From an uncultured Saprospirales bacterium (lineage in GTDB: Bacteria; Bacteroidota; Bacteroidia; Chitinophagales; JADIYW01), in contig CALLKF010000114.1 in NCBI GenBank assembly GCA_938008535.1, positions 1 through 64,000 on the forward strand: DNA of 64,000 bases. The letters are read 5' to 3'. Positions 44,696 to 53,155 of the stretch are shown one piece after another. The notes below the pieces were generated by a model. It ran no database searches and was not told the DNA's origin. It worked only from the letters and a program-made list of their open reading frames with translations. The translations under genes were made by a program, and so were the position numbers. The stretch's first letter is position 1. Each line of letters starts with the position of its first letter.

Positions 44696-44779
44696 GATGT
44701 AAAGATAAGAAATAGATGTGAGATTTAGATTTGAGAATTGGTATTTTTGGTTAAGTGTCACCAAAAGCGAATAAATTAA

Positions 44780-44811
44780 TTTGTATAGCAAAAGATGGTC
44801 TATTATATTTG
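44780..44811 (+). promoter_or_regulatory. Promoter of the DUF1801 gene
   Basis: TTTG (44780-44783), exactly 20 bases, TATATTTG (44804-44811): a textbook Bacteroidota promoter 16 bases before the ATG at 44828. Confidence 0.85.
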
Positions 44812-44827
44812 GAATTAAAATCCAGAA

Positions 44828-45226
44828 ATGGAAACATCACCGAAATTCTCTACTATTGACGAGTACCTTGCATTACAGACGAAAGAAGTTCGTGCTATTT
44901 TGCAGCAGTTACGTCAAACCATACAAAAGGCAGCACCTGATGCCGAAGAAGTTATCAGCTATTCCATGCCTGCGTTTAAATTTCATGGAATGCTGGTGTG
45001 GTTTGCCGCATGGAAAAATCACTATGGAATTTATGTTCCTTCGGTTTTAGCGATTTTCAAAGATAAACTTGCTGCGTACGAAACGACAAAAGCAACCGTT
45101 CGTTTTCCGTATGATAAACCTATTCCGAAAAAGCTAATTACTGAAATAATACAATATGCAGCACAGGAAAACCTGCGCAAGAAAGTGCTGAAAGAACAGG
45201 CAACGTCTAAGAAAGTTAAACGATAA
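44828..45226 (+). CDS. DUF1801 (YdhG/YobT-like) protein
   Basis: 132 residues. The DUF1801 features are FSTIDEYLALQTKEVRAILQ, then PDAEEVISYSMPAFKFHG and FAAWKNHYGIYV. Family members have a small alpha/beta fold, at times called frataxin-like, and have been linked to iron handling in Bacillus; the role here is open. Own promoter; divergent from scpB and convergent with the unknown gene at 45254. Confidence 0.85.
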   Translation: METSPKFSTIDEYLALQTKEVRAILQQLRQTIQKAAPDAEEVISYSMPAFKFHGMLVWFAAWKNHYGIYVPSVLAIFKDKLAAYETTKATVRFPYDKPIPKKLITEIIQYAAQENLRKKVLKEQATSKKVKR

Positions 45227-45253
45227 TAAATAACTGCTTCACCTTTTTTTATT

Positions 45254-45958
45254 TTACACCATATCATCATCCTTAACTTCCTTCTTCTTTTTTCCTGGTG
45301 ATGGCTTATAGACAAACTGCTTCTGTTTGGCGTAATCATCCTGATACACGCGCTGTGCGGCTTTGTTGATGTGCGCCATGATTTTATAACAAGTATTTAA
45401 AACAATAATGCGTTCTTCTGTGGTTTTTGGGCGCTCTTTTTTAAATGATTCTTGTGATGTATTGGTGTTTTGAAGTTCTAATTTTACGGTGTTAATGTCG
45501 GCAATATCTGCCGCCGTCATGCCTTTTGCTATCAGTTCAGTGGCGTATTTTTGGCACTTTTCATACATCTTGTCCATAAACACAATCATCTTCGCCTTGT
45601 TTTTGCGCACGCTGAGGTAGTCGTTAAAACCAAACTCGCCCTGCGTAGCCACACTGTTCTCAAATGCTTTTTCTGCAAAATAGCGCACGTCGGTATATTT
45701 GCCGCGCGCCTTGTCCATCACCTTTGCCACTACTTCGGTTTTGTGCGCCTGCTGCGAACGAATTACATAATCTGCACCTGCTGTATCGGCAGCTTCGATG
45801 GCAAGCATATACTCATCGGCATAGGCAACATCCAAGGTAGTATCGTACGCGGTGAATTTATCGATCTCACTCAAAAAGAAGTGGTGCATCGTGCGCGCTG
45901 TGCTCGACATAAAGGCATCTCTGCCTCTGTACGCTCTGTAGATTTTTTTAGATTCCAT
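45254..45958 (-). CDS. Unrecognised soluble protein, GC-rich relative to neighbours
   Basis: 234 residues from the ATG at 45958 (MESKKIYRAYRGRDAF); the frame to 46003 adds 15 residues of poor quality. I do not recognise the family. It looks all-helical, with TARTMHHFFLSEIDKFTAY, KAFENSVATQGEFGFNDYLS and a KTTEERIIVLNTCYKIMAHI helix, and ends in a Lys-rich tail (SPGKKKKEVKDDDMV) that could bind nucleic acid. By eye the codon use is richer in G and C than the AT-rich surroundings, suggesting a different origin. A symmetric 21-bp array starts about 160 bases upstream. No signal peptide or membrane helix. Confidence 0.6.
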   Translation of the reverse strand: MESKKIYRAYRGRDAFMSSTARTMHHFFLSEIDKFTAYDTTLDVAYADEYMLAIEAADTAGADYVIRSQQAHKTEVVAKVMDKARGKYTDVRYFAEKAFENSVATQGEFGFNDYLSVRKNKAKMIVFMDKMYEKCQKYATELIAKGMTAADIADINTVKLELQNTNTSQESFKKERPKTTEERIIVLNTCYKIMAHINKAAQRVYQDDYAKQKQFVYKPSPGKKKKEVKDDDMV

Positions 45959-46117
45959 AGTTTTATTGGTTAAATGATTAATTACATATACTAAAATAGT
46001 CATTTTGGTAAATTAATTAAATTATTTAAGATAAGATATTTACACTATGACGAAATGTTGTTGATAAATGCGTCTTTTCGGCGTCTTTTTATCGCTTGTC
46101 AGCCAATGTTTGATGTG

Positions 46118-46551
46118 TTCCACAAAATGCCTGATACATTCCACGTTGTTTTTAATATATTCCATTAAATCTTTGATTTGTTCCACATCTTCTTTAATAT
46201 ATTCCAGCATGTTTTTAATATGTTCTACGTTGTCTTTGATTCATTCCACATATTCTTTAATATATTCCACGTTATCTTTATATCATTCCACCATAACTTT
46301 GATTTGTTCCACATATTCTTTAATACGTTCCACTAGTGGAATGGATTAAAAACATAGTGGAACAACTTATGCATAAGGTGGAACGATATAATCATAAAGT
46401 GGAATGTATCAAAGAACATTTGGAATAGTACATGCATTGAATGGAATATATTAAAGACAACGTGGAAGAATACATGCATTACATGGATTATATTAAGCAT
46501 AACATGGAATGATATAAAGACAACGTGGAATGTATCATGCATAATGTGGAA
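46118..46551. repeat. Mirror-symmetric array of 21-bp repeats around a perfect palindrome
   Basis: Ten 21-bp units starting TTCCAC (or one-base variants) run from 46118 to 46327. The palindrome TTCCACTAGTGGAA is at 46328-46341. Ten further 21-bp units ending GTGGAA (or variants) run from 46342 to 46551. The register never slips, and the two arms are each 217 bp around the point between 46334 and 46335. Left units alternate between endings TTTAATATA and TTTGATTTG; the right arm has ATGCAT in four units. Left 46265-46285 and right 46510-46530 are inverted copies with one mismatch, as are left 46139-46159 and right 46447-46467. Open frames inside are a by-product of the 21-bp period. Flanks 45959-46117 and 46552-46623 show nothing else. 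Confidence 0.93.
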
Positions 46552-46623
46552 TAGCTCGTGCATGGTGTAACAATCGGTAAAAATCTACTGACTTCCAACA
46601 ACTGTGCTCTGTAAATTGTTAAA

Positions 46624-46654
46624 ACAAAAAAACCGGACACTTGCGTATCCGGTT
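46624..46654 (-). terminator. Terminator of the ATP synthase operon
   Basis: On the minus strand AACCGGATAC, a GCAA tetraloop and GTGTCCGGTT make a 10-bp stem with one wobble, followed by a T tract. Confidence 0.9.
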
Positions 46655-46706
46655 CGGTATGTATAGTATAAATAACTTGTATCTAATAACCTAACAATCT
46701 CTTTAA

Positions 46707-47600
46707 CTAGCCGTTGCTTAATGCCGCAGCACCTGAAACGATCTCTGATAACTCGGTGGTAATGGCCGCCTGACGTGCGCGGTTATACATAATGTTCAAT
46801 TGTTTCAATAACTCGTTCGCGTTCTCTGTTGCTTTATCCATCGCCGTCATACGAGCGCCATGTTCTGAAGCGTTTGAATCTAACAAGTAACGGAAAAACT
46901 GTGTTTTTAAAATCTTCGGAACCAAATCTTTCAAAATTTTATCTTGAGTTGGCTCAAACATATAATCTGCCTTTCCTTTCGATGCGCCTTTTGCAGGAAC
47001 TATCGTTTGAATTGGTAAAAATTGCTCTGTAGATGGAATTTGAGTAGCTGCATTTTTAAATTGTCCGTACACTACTTCTACCACATCATATTCTTTTTGC
47101 TCAAACGCATACATAATAAACTCAGCCGCTTTCGATGCATTCTCAAACGTTAAGTTGGAATATAAACCTGCGTAATCGTTATTTACTTTATGTTTTGATG
47201 ATGATTTGAAAGCATCAAAACCTTTCTTACCAATCGATAAAATTTGTACTTTTCCTTTCGCAGCTAATTCAGGATATTTTTCATTGATTAATACTTTTGC
47301 AGATTTTACCGAGTTGGCGTTGAAACCACCGCACAAACCTTTATCAGAAGTAATAACCACAATCAATACTTTATTGATGGCACGTTGAGTTGCAAATGGC
47401 GAACTCATTTCGCCACCTAAATTAGAAGCGATATTTTGTAAAACATTATTTAATTGATCTGCATACGGACGAATTTGCACAATGCGCTCGGTTGCTCTTC
47501 TCAACTTAGCAGCCGATACCATTTTCATAGCTTTAGTGATCTGTGTGGTTGATTTCACAGATGCCATTCTTAATCGTACTTCTTTTAAATTTGCTCCCAT
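46707..47600 (-). CDS. atpG: ATP synthase F1 gamma subunit
   Basis: 297 residues. The N-terminal coiled-coil helix (NLKEVRLRMASVKSTTQITK, AMKMVSAAKLRRA) and the C-terminal helix (MTAMDKATENANELLKQLNI, MYNRARQAAITTEL) form the rotating shaft; the C-terminal EIVSGAAAL is conserved. Last gene of the operon; atpD and atpC for beta and epsilon are not in the window, as is usual in Bacteroidota. A hairpin lies between it and atpA. Confidence 0.95.
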   Translation of the reverse strand: MGANLKEVRLRMASVKSTTQITKAMKMVSAAKLRRATERIVQIRPYADQLNNVLQNIASNLGGEMSSPFATQRAINKVLIVVITSDKGLCGGFNANSVKSAKVLINEKYPELAAKGKVQILSIGKKGFDAFKSSSKHKVNNDYAGLYSNLTFENASKAAEFIMYAFEQKEYDVVEVVYGQFKNAATQIPSTEQFLPIQTIVPAKGASKGKADYMFEPTQDKILKDLVPKILKTQFFRYLLDSNASEHGARMTAMDKATENANELLKQLNIMYNRARQAAITTELSEIVSGAAALSNG

Positions 47601-47614
47601 TTTTATTTAGAGTT

Positions 47615-47658
47615 TGAGATATGAGATGTGAGATGTGAGAAGATTTTCTCGTATCTCA
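47615..47658 (-). repeat. Hairpin between atpA and atpG
   Basis: GAGATATGAGA (47616-47626) pairs with TCTCGTATCTC (47647-47657), 11 bp with one wobble, extended by one T-A pair. Lies in the 79-base spacer and may alter the ratio of gamma to alpha or mark an mRNA processing point; it also looks like part of a GAGATGTGAGA-type dispersed repeat. Confidence 0.5.
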
Positions 47659-47679
47659 TCTCTCTAATCTATTCATCTA

Positions 47680-49257
47680 TTACGCATAAGCGCCTTCCAT
47701 AGATTTTGCTAATGCTTCTACTTTTCCGGTAGCTTCATCACCTAATCCGCCTTTTTTAAATTCTGCTAATACTTCAGGATGTTTTGCTTCTAAAGCTGAT
47801 AAGAAATCTTCTTCAAATGCACGAACTTTTTCAACTGCTACGTTTTTCAATAAACCTTTAGAACCTAAGTAGATAATTGCTACTTGTTTTTCAACCGTTA
47901 CCGGTGAATATTGTGGTTGTTTTAAGATTTCAACGTTGCGTTTACCTTTGTCAATTACCGATTTTGTTGCAGCATCTAAGTCAGAACCAAATTTAGCGAA
48001 CGCTTCCAACTCACGGAATTGCGCTTGGTCTAATTTTAAGGTACCAGCAACTTTTTTCATCGATTTGATTTGTGCATTACCACCAACACGCGATACCGAA
48101 ATACCTACGTTAATTGCAGGACGCACACCAGCGTTGAATAAGTTAGCTTCTAAGAATATTTGTCCATCGGTAATCGAAATTACGTTTGTTGGAATATATG
48201 CAGAAACGTCACCTGCTTGTGTTTCAATAATCGGCAATGCCGTTAATGAACCACCACCTTTTACTCTTCCTTTTAATGATTCTGGTAAATCATTCATTGT
48301 TTGAGCGATCTCGTCGTTGTTAATTACTTTCGCAGCACGCTCTAATAAACGTGAGTGAAGGTAAAATACGTCACCTGGATATGCTTCACGTCCTGGAGGT
48401 CTTTTTAATAATAAAGAAACCTCACGATAAGCAACAGCTTGTTTAGATAAATCATCATAAACAATCAATGCTGGACGACCAGTATCTCTGAAAAACTCAC
48501 CGATTGCAGCGCCTGCGAATGGTGCGTAGAACTGGATCGGAGCCGGATCTGCAGCTGATGCAGAAACTATAACCGTATAAGGCATTGCGCCGTTTTCCTG
48601 TAATGTTTGTGCAATATTTGCAACCGTAGATGCTTTTTGACCGCATGCTACATATATACAAAACACAGGCTCGCCTCTGTCGTAAAATTCTTTTTGGTTG
48701 ATGATAGTATCAATTGCAATCGCAGTTTTACCTGTCTGGCGGTCACCGATGATTAACTCACGCTGGCCACGTCCAATTGGAATCATCGCATCGATAGATT
48801 TGATACCAGTTTGTAACGGTTCAGTTACTGGTTGACGATAGATAACACCAGGTGCTTTTCTTTCCAACGGCATCGTGAATAACTCACCAGTAATGGGTCC
48901 TTTTCCGTCGATTGGTTGTCCAAGTGTATTAACAACACGACCTAACATGCCTTCGCCTACATTCAACGATGCAATTAAGCCGGTACGTTTCACGCTGTCA
49001 CCTTCTCTGATCTCATCAGATGCACCCATCAATACCACACCTACATTGTCTTCTTCCAAGTTCAATGCAATTGCACGCATTCCGTTAGCAAATTCAACTA
49101 ACTCACCGGCTTTCACTTGCGATAAGCCGTACACACGTGCGATACCATCACCTACTTGCAATACCGTTCCTACTTCTTCCAGTTGTGCTTCAGTTGAAAC
49201 GTTTCCTAATTGTTGACGTAGTATAGCTGAGATTTCGTCTGGTCTTACTTCTACCAT
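47680..49257 (-). CDS. atpA: ATP synthase F1 alpha subunit
   Basis: 525 residues, full length. The P-loop is GDRQTGKTAIAI; PIGRGQRELI precedes it, and the arginine-finger region PAINVGISVSRVGG is intact. Alpha subunits bind nucleotide non-catalytically and supply residues to the beta active site. Starts with MVEVRPDEISAILRQQ, the delta-binding helix. Spacing to atpH is 16 bases. Confidence 0.97.
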   Translation of the reverse strand: MVEVRPDEISAILRQQLGNVSTEAQLEEVGTVLQVGDGIARVYGLSQVKAGELVEFANGMRAIALNLEEDNVGVVLMGASDEIREGDSVKRTGLIASLNVGEGMLGRVVNTLGQPIDGKGPITGELFTMPLERKAPGVIYRQPVTEPLQTGIKSIDAMIPIGRGQRELIIGDRQTGKTAIAIDTIINQKEFYDRGEPVFCIYVACGQKASTVANIAQTLQENGAMPYTVIVSASAADPAPIQFYAPFAGAAIGEFFRDTGRPALIVYDDLSKQAVAYREVSLLLKRPPGREAYPGDVFYLHSRLLERAAKVINNDEIAQTMNDLPESLKGRVKGGGSLTALPIIETQAGDVSAYIPTNVISITDGQIFLEANLFNAGVRPAINVGISVSRVGGNAQIKSMKKVAGTLKLDQAQFRELEAFAKFGSDLDAATKSVIDKGKRNVEILKQPQYSPVTVEKQVAIIYLGSKGLLKNVAVEKVRAFEEDFLSALEAKHPEVLAEFKKGGLGDEATGKVEALAKSMEGAYA

Positions 49258-49273
49258 TTTATTTAAATTTATC

Positions 49274-49816
49274 TTAGTTTAAAGAAATTCCTGTTTTTAT
49301 TTTATTCAATTTATTTAGCACAGAATTATCGTATTGTTTGTCGCCAAAGTTTACAATGAAACCGCCTAAAATAGATGCATCCACTTTTTTATTAATTTTT
49401 ACATTTGGAAAACCAGATTTAGATTTAATGAAACTGCTAATTTTTTGTTCATTAGCTGCGTCTAATTCTGTTGCTGTAATAACAGTTACTTCTGAAATTC
49501 CTTTGTTTAAATTATATAATTTGAAAAAAGAAGCGAACACTTGTTGTATGTACGTTTCTCTTCCATGATTTATTAATAATTCTAAAAATTGATTAGTAAG
49601 CTTGCTTACTTTGCCACCAAAAATTTCTGTAGTAATTGTTTGTTTCTTTGCGGCACGAATAATTGGACTTTTATATACCGCTTTTAATTCTTTACTAGAA
49701 TTAATGGCTGTTTCGATAACGTTTAAATCTGCAAAAACAGTATCTAATGCGCCATTTTTAGTGGCTTCATCAAATAGAGATTTTGCGTATCGTATGGATA
49801 ATTTTTCCGCTGACAT
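49274..49816 (-). CDS. atpH: ATP synthase F1 delta subunit
   Basis: 180 residues with the OSCP/delta pattern: LSIRYAKSLFDEATKNG at the N-terminus, and the conserved C-terminal DASILGGFIVNFGDKQYDNS. It links the peripheral stalk to the top of F1. Overlaps the atpF stop by one base. Confidence 0.95.
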   Translation of the reverse strand: MSAEKLSIRYAKSLFDEATKNGALDTVFADLNVIETAINSSKELKAVYKSPIIRAAKKQTITTEIFGGKVSKLTNQFLELLINHGRETYIQQVFASFFKLYNLNKGISEVTVITATELDAANEQKISSFIKSKSGFPNVKINKKVDASILGGFIVNFGDKQYDNSVLNKLNKIKTGISLN

Positions 49817-50331
49817 TAGTTTACGTTAATTTTTTCTACCAAAGAATTGATGTACGATTGATGTTCTTTTGAAGAATCTAATTCTTTACCGATTACTTTT
49901 TGCGCAATTTCTAAAGACAATTTGCTTACTTCGTTTTTCACTTCAGCTAAAGCTGCTTTCTTTTGAGCATCAATTTCAATTTTAGCAGAAGCTACGATTT
50001 TAGCGGCTTCATCTTTAGCAGAATTATGTGCTTCAGTTACAATAGAATCTTTCAATTCTTTTGCTTCTTTTAAAATTTTTGCACTTTCTTCACGCGCTTC
50101 TTTTAATAAAGATGCGTTGTTAGATTGCATTTGTTGCACTTCTTGTTTTGCATTCTCAGCAGCAGATAAAGCGTCTGAGATGGTGTGTTCTCTATCCTTA
50201 ATAGCTTTGGTAATAGGTTTAATTGCAAATTTACCTACTAACAACCAGAATGTCAAAAACACTAAGGTTGTCCAAAAAACCAAACCTAAATCCGGTGTCA
50301 AGAGCGACATTGGATCAAATCCTAATAGCAT
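49816..50331 (-). CDS. atpF: ATP synthase F0 b subunit
   Basis: 171 residues: one N-terminal transmembrane helix (about 14-34, DLGLVFWTTLVFLTFWLLVG) followed by a long charged coiled coil with repeated Ala, Lys and Glu, the peripheral stator stalk. Standard position between atpE and atpH. Confidence 0.95.
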   Translation of the reverse strand: MLLGFDPMSLLTPDLGLVFWTTLVFLTFWLLVGKFAIKPITKAIKDREHTISDALSAAENAKQEVQQMQSNNASLLKEAREESAKILKEAKELKDSIVTEAHNSAKDEAAKIVASAKIEIDAQKKAALAEVKNEVSKLSLEIAQKVIGKELDSSKEHQSYINSLVEKINVN

Positions 50332-50373
50332 AAGCTTAGATTTTAATGCTCACAAAGTGAGTAGTTAATAATA

Positions 50374-50580
50374 TTACTTGTTCATCAAGAATGATAAGAT
50401 CATACCGATAATTGCAGCACCTTCAATTAAAGCTGCTGCTAAAATCATAGCACCTCTAATTTCGTTTGTTGCTTCTGGTTGACGTGCAATACCTTGTACT
50501 GCGTTGCTACCTACTAAACCGATACCTAATCCTGCTGCTATTGCTGCTAAACCTGCTCCGATTGCTGCTAAACCTGTCAT
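50374..50580 (-). CDS. atpE: ATP synthase F0 c subunit
   Basis: 68 residues, a hairpin of two transmembrane helices with the loop ARQPEATNEIRG and the ion-carrying Glu in LAAALIEGAAIIG. The residues around the Glu and the Gly-rich first helix suggest a proton-type ring; that reading is an inference from a few positions. Confidence 0.96.
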   Translation of the reverse strand: MTGLAAIGAGLAAIAAGLGIGLVGSNAVQGIARQPEATNEIRGAMILAAALIEGAAIIGMILSFLMNK

Positions 50581-50614
50581 AATTTAATTTTTTAAAGTTG
50601 TTTTATATAAATAA

Positions 50615-51709
50615 TTAATGTTTTTCTTCTGCATGATGGTGGTCTTCAATAGCTGCTCCTATGAAGATTGCCGTTAATAAAGTAAATACGTACGCTTGTA
50701 AGAAAGCAACAAATAATTCCATTGCATTTACAAACAATAATATAGGAATTGCGATGGCACCACCAGCAGTTGCACCACCAATAGTTGTACCCATTTTTCC
50801 CATAATAAATATTAAACTTACAATTGCTAATACTGCAATATGACCACCAGTGATGTTGCCAAATAAACGCAACATTAAAACTGCTGGTTTTAAGATAACG
50901 CCTAATAACTCAATTGGTGTTAAAATAATTAAAACCCATTTTGGAACACCAGGCATTGCAAAAATATGTTGCCAATAATGTTTATTGCCATTTAAGTTAA
51001 TTAATAACAAAGAACACATTGCTAAAACTAATGTAAACGATATGTTTCCCGATGAATTGATACCACCAATAAATGGTACTAGTCCTAAAAGATTATTAAT
51101 TAAAATAAAGAAGAAAACACAAATTAAATATGGTAAGAATTTCTCGTATTGAGTTCCTAAATTTGGTTTAGCTACTTCATCAATTAAGAATTGAATAATT
51201 GGTTCGAAAAATGATTGAATACCTTTTGGTGCTTTTCCAACATTTTTTACATAAGAAACTTTGATTACAAAGAAAATAACTGTTAGAATTAAAAATCCTA
51301 ATAACATATTGAAAACATTCTTAGTAATAGAGAAATCATAGAATGTATCGCGAGTACCTGTAACAGCATCAACAACACGACTAGTGTGGTGATCCATTTT
51401 ATAACCTTCGTAACCTTCTTCTGAATGATGCAATTTAGATGATAGAAAAACTGATAATTTACCTGTAGTTTTATTATAAAGAATGCAAGGTAGTGGTAAG
51501 CTAATATGCTTTTCTTGTTCACCGTCTTTGATAGTAGCAATATGATTCTCGTTTGCATCTGCAACGTGATTCATAATGTGCTCCACTACTTCAGAGGCAA
51601 CATCTTCTTTTTTATCTTCATTACCTTTTACAATTTCAGTATTTGCTTTAGAAACAAACGACATCATAAAAAGGAATAGGAAACTGTATATGTATAATTT
51701 TTTTACCAC
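50615..51709 (-). CDS. atpB: ATP synthase F0 a subunit
   Basis: 364 residues from a GTG, with an N-terminal signal-like segment and a ~130-residue periplasmic extension, as is common for Bacteroidota. The core has the essential Arg in LMLRLFGNITGGH and later LQAYVFTLLTAIFIG, forming the proton half-channels. A His-rich tail (DHHHAEEKH) ends the chain. First gene of the operon, with a -7 box at 51730-51737; no atpI/atpZ gene precedes it here. Confidence 0.95.
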   Translation of the reverse strand: MVKKLYIYSFLFLFMMSFVSKANTEIVKGNEDKKEDVASEVVEHIMNHVADANENHIATIKDGEQEKHISLPLPCILYNKTTGKLSVFLSSKLHHSEEGYEGYKMDHHTSRVVDAVTGTRDTFYDFSITKNVFNMLLGFLILTVIFFVIKVSYVKNVGKAPKGIQSFFEPIIQFLIDEVAKPNLGTQYEKFLPYLICVFFFILINNLLGLVPFIGGINSSGNISFTLVLAMCSLLLINLNGNKHYWQHIFAMPGVPKWVLIILTPIELLGVILKPAVLMLRLFGNITGGHIAVLAIVSLIFIMGKMGTTIGGATAGGAIAIPILLFVNAMELFVAFLQAYVFTLLTAIFIGAAIEDHHHAEEKH

Positions 51710-51729
51710 TGAGCTATTAAATTGCGGTG

Positions 51730-51737
51730 CAAAGGTA
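51730..51737 (-). promoter_or_regulatory. -7 element of the ATP synthase operon
   Basis: Minus-strand TACCTTTG fits TAnnTTTG and ends 20 bases before the atpB GTG; no TTG at the usual spacing. Confidence 0.6.
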
Positions 51738-51798
51738 CGAATTTGTTGAGGAATTTTGGAAGTAGATTCAAATTAAATGTGTGTTAAGTAGAAAATAA

Positions 51799-51827
51799 AA
51801 AAGCTGCAATTTTGTATTGCAGCTTTT
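51799..51827 (-). terminator. Terminator of the SusC/SusD operon
   Basis: 11-bp perfect stem (AAAAGCTGCAA 51799-51809, TTGCAGCTTTT 51817-51827), 7-base loop, and on the minus strand a T-rich tract after it. Confidence 0.9.
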
Positions 51828-51848
51828 GTAAATTTTGTATGTAATCTA

Positions 51849-52427
51849 TTAATGTTGGTCTTCTGGAAAACCTGAATCTCTGTGACCAGCGAATAAATAA
51901 TGATAACCTGGGTCTTGTTCTGGGAATTCTAAATTAATAAAGATACTATCAACAACGTTACCAGATGGTAGTGTTACTGCGCTTTTAACTATTTTACCTT
52001 CTTTAACAGTAACTGTATTATAAATATTTGTAACTGGATCGAAATCTACCAAGTTTTTAACTGTTGCTGGTTTAAAAGTTAAATTAGCATAATCGATTGG
52101 TAGTTTACATTTAACAAACCAAGGAAATAAAGACAATGCTGGTGTAGCTGGGTATCTTTCTGAGAAAACAAGAGAATCTGTTGAGTTATCAGAAGTATTA
52201 GAAGTAACAAGATACCATTCTCCTAAATCATGATAGGTATAAATTAGATAATCATCATCTGGGTCGATTTTACCATTATCATTTTCATCGCCATATAATT
52301 CCATATACCAACGGCCTGCCATATTAACAGCATTACTCACTGGTGCTTTATATTCTTCTTTCTTACAAGCAAAAAACAATGATGAAGTTGCAATAAAAAG
52401 TAAGAGTATTTTTGAATAATTTTTCAT
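51849..52427 (-). CDS. Lipoprotein of the SusC/SusD operon (lipid-binding-like)
   Basis: 192 residues with lipobox SLFFAC (Cys21) and a KKEE follow-up. The visible body has MAGRWYMELYGDENDNGKID, WYLVTSNTSDNSTDSLV and a conserved-looking YNTVTVKEGKIVKSAV. It resembles the small lipid-binding putative hydrolase lipoproteins (PF12888) often encoded with SusC/SusD, but I cannot be sure of the family. Last gene of the four-gene operon; probable surface exposure. Confidence 0.65.
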   Translation of the reverse strand: MKNYSKILLLFIATSSLFFACKKEEYKAPVSNAVNMAGRWYMELYGDENDNGKIDPDDDYLIYTYHDLGEWYLVTSNTSDNSTDSLVFSERYPATPALSLFPWFVKCKLPIDYANLTFKPATVKNLVDFDPVTNIYNTVTVKEGKIVKSAVTLPSGNVVDSIFINLEFPEQDPGYHYLFAGHRDSGFPEDQH

Positions 52428-52457
52428 ATTACGTATTTATTATATTTAAATAATTAA

Positions 52458-53132
52458 TTAATTTTTTGTCCAAGTTCTAGAAAATGTGGTTCCTGGAGCA
52501 ACTGGTAATAAGAAAGCTGCTGCTAATTTACCAGTAGCTTCATTCCAAGAAGCTGCACCACCATCAGAGTAATTTCCACCAGAAACAAATGGTCCTGATA
52601 AAATGTTAAAAGTAGATCCGTCTGTTGTATACATATAAGCTGGGAAAATTAATAAAACATTGTTACCATTTGAACCATATATATTTGTAGAATAATAAAC
52701 ATGATTGCCTAAAGAACTAACTTTCATTGTAGGAATTGGTGATGGTCTAGATGGTGTTGTAAGAACGAAATTACCAACAACAGCAGGCACATCAATTGCA
52801 TCAGCAGGAACTACAACAACTACTCTTTCTTGAGAAGCACTAATTCCATCTTCATTTTCAGCAGAATAAAGAACTGAATAAACACCTTCCGTCGTGTTAT
52901 CAACTGTACTTACAGTTTCAAAATCAATTGGTGCACCATTTACAGTAACTTCTGCACCTGCATCTTCATAAGTATCGCCAACTGTAATAACAACAGTTGG
53001 AGCGCCTTTTAGTTCAATTACAGGCCAAAAAGTTGCTTTAGATGGTTGTAAATCTTTTTTACAACCTGTAAAAATCATAGTTGATGTAGCAACTAGAATT
53101 AAGAAGAGCGATTTAATATTATAATTTTTCAT
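52458..53132 (-). CDS. Surface lipoprotein with immunoglobulin-like (DUF5011-type) domain
   Basis: 224 residues with lipobox MIFTGC (Cys23). Residues about 40-108 form an Ig-like fold of the DUF5011 type (VITVGDTYEDAGAEVTVNG ... YSVLYSAENEDGISASQERV); the C-terminal part (120-224) is Gly/Ser-rich beta sheet ending FSRTWTKN. A common third or fourth member of Sus-like operons that helps in ligand capture or assembly; the ligand is unknown. Confidence 0.78.
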   Translation of the reverse strand: MKNYNIKSLFLILVATSTMIFTGCKKDLQPSKATFWPVIELKGAPTVVITVGDTYEDAGAEVTVNGAPIDFETVSTVDNTTEGVYSVLYSAENEDGISASQERVVVVVPADAIDVPAVVGNFVLTTPSRPSPIPTMKVSSLGNHVYYSTNIYGSNGNNVLLIFPAYMYTTDGSTFNILSGPFVSGGNYSDGGAASWNEATGKLAAAFLLPVAPGTTFSRTWTKN

Positions 53133-53155
53133 GAGTTTAATTTTAATTTTATTAA

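Noticed and set aside
44696..44791. Upstream extension of scpB to 44791
   Set aside because: The added residues are hydrophobic nonsense, and the GTG at 44695 starts the conserved region right after a -7-like box.
46068..46349. Plus-strand open frame with CSTxSLI-type heptads over the left arm of the symmetric array
   Set aside because: Same explanation; the composition is extreme and the frame ends right after the palindrome.
46118..46551. CRISPR array
   Set aside because: Units are contiguous at 21 bp with no unique spacers, there is an inversion at the centre, and no cas gene is nearby.
46333..46563. Minus-strand open frame with FHVxFNI-type heptads over the right arm
   Set aside because: By-product of the 21-bp period; it uses another phase of the unit than the left-arm frame, so the two do not encode the same peptide.
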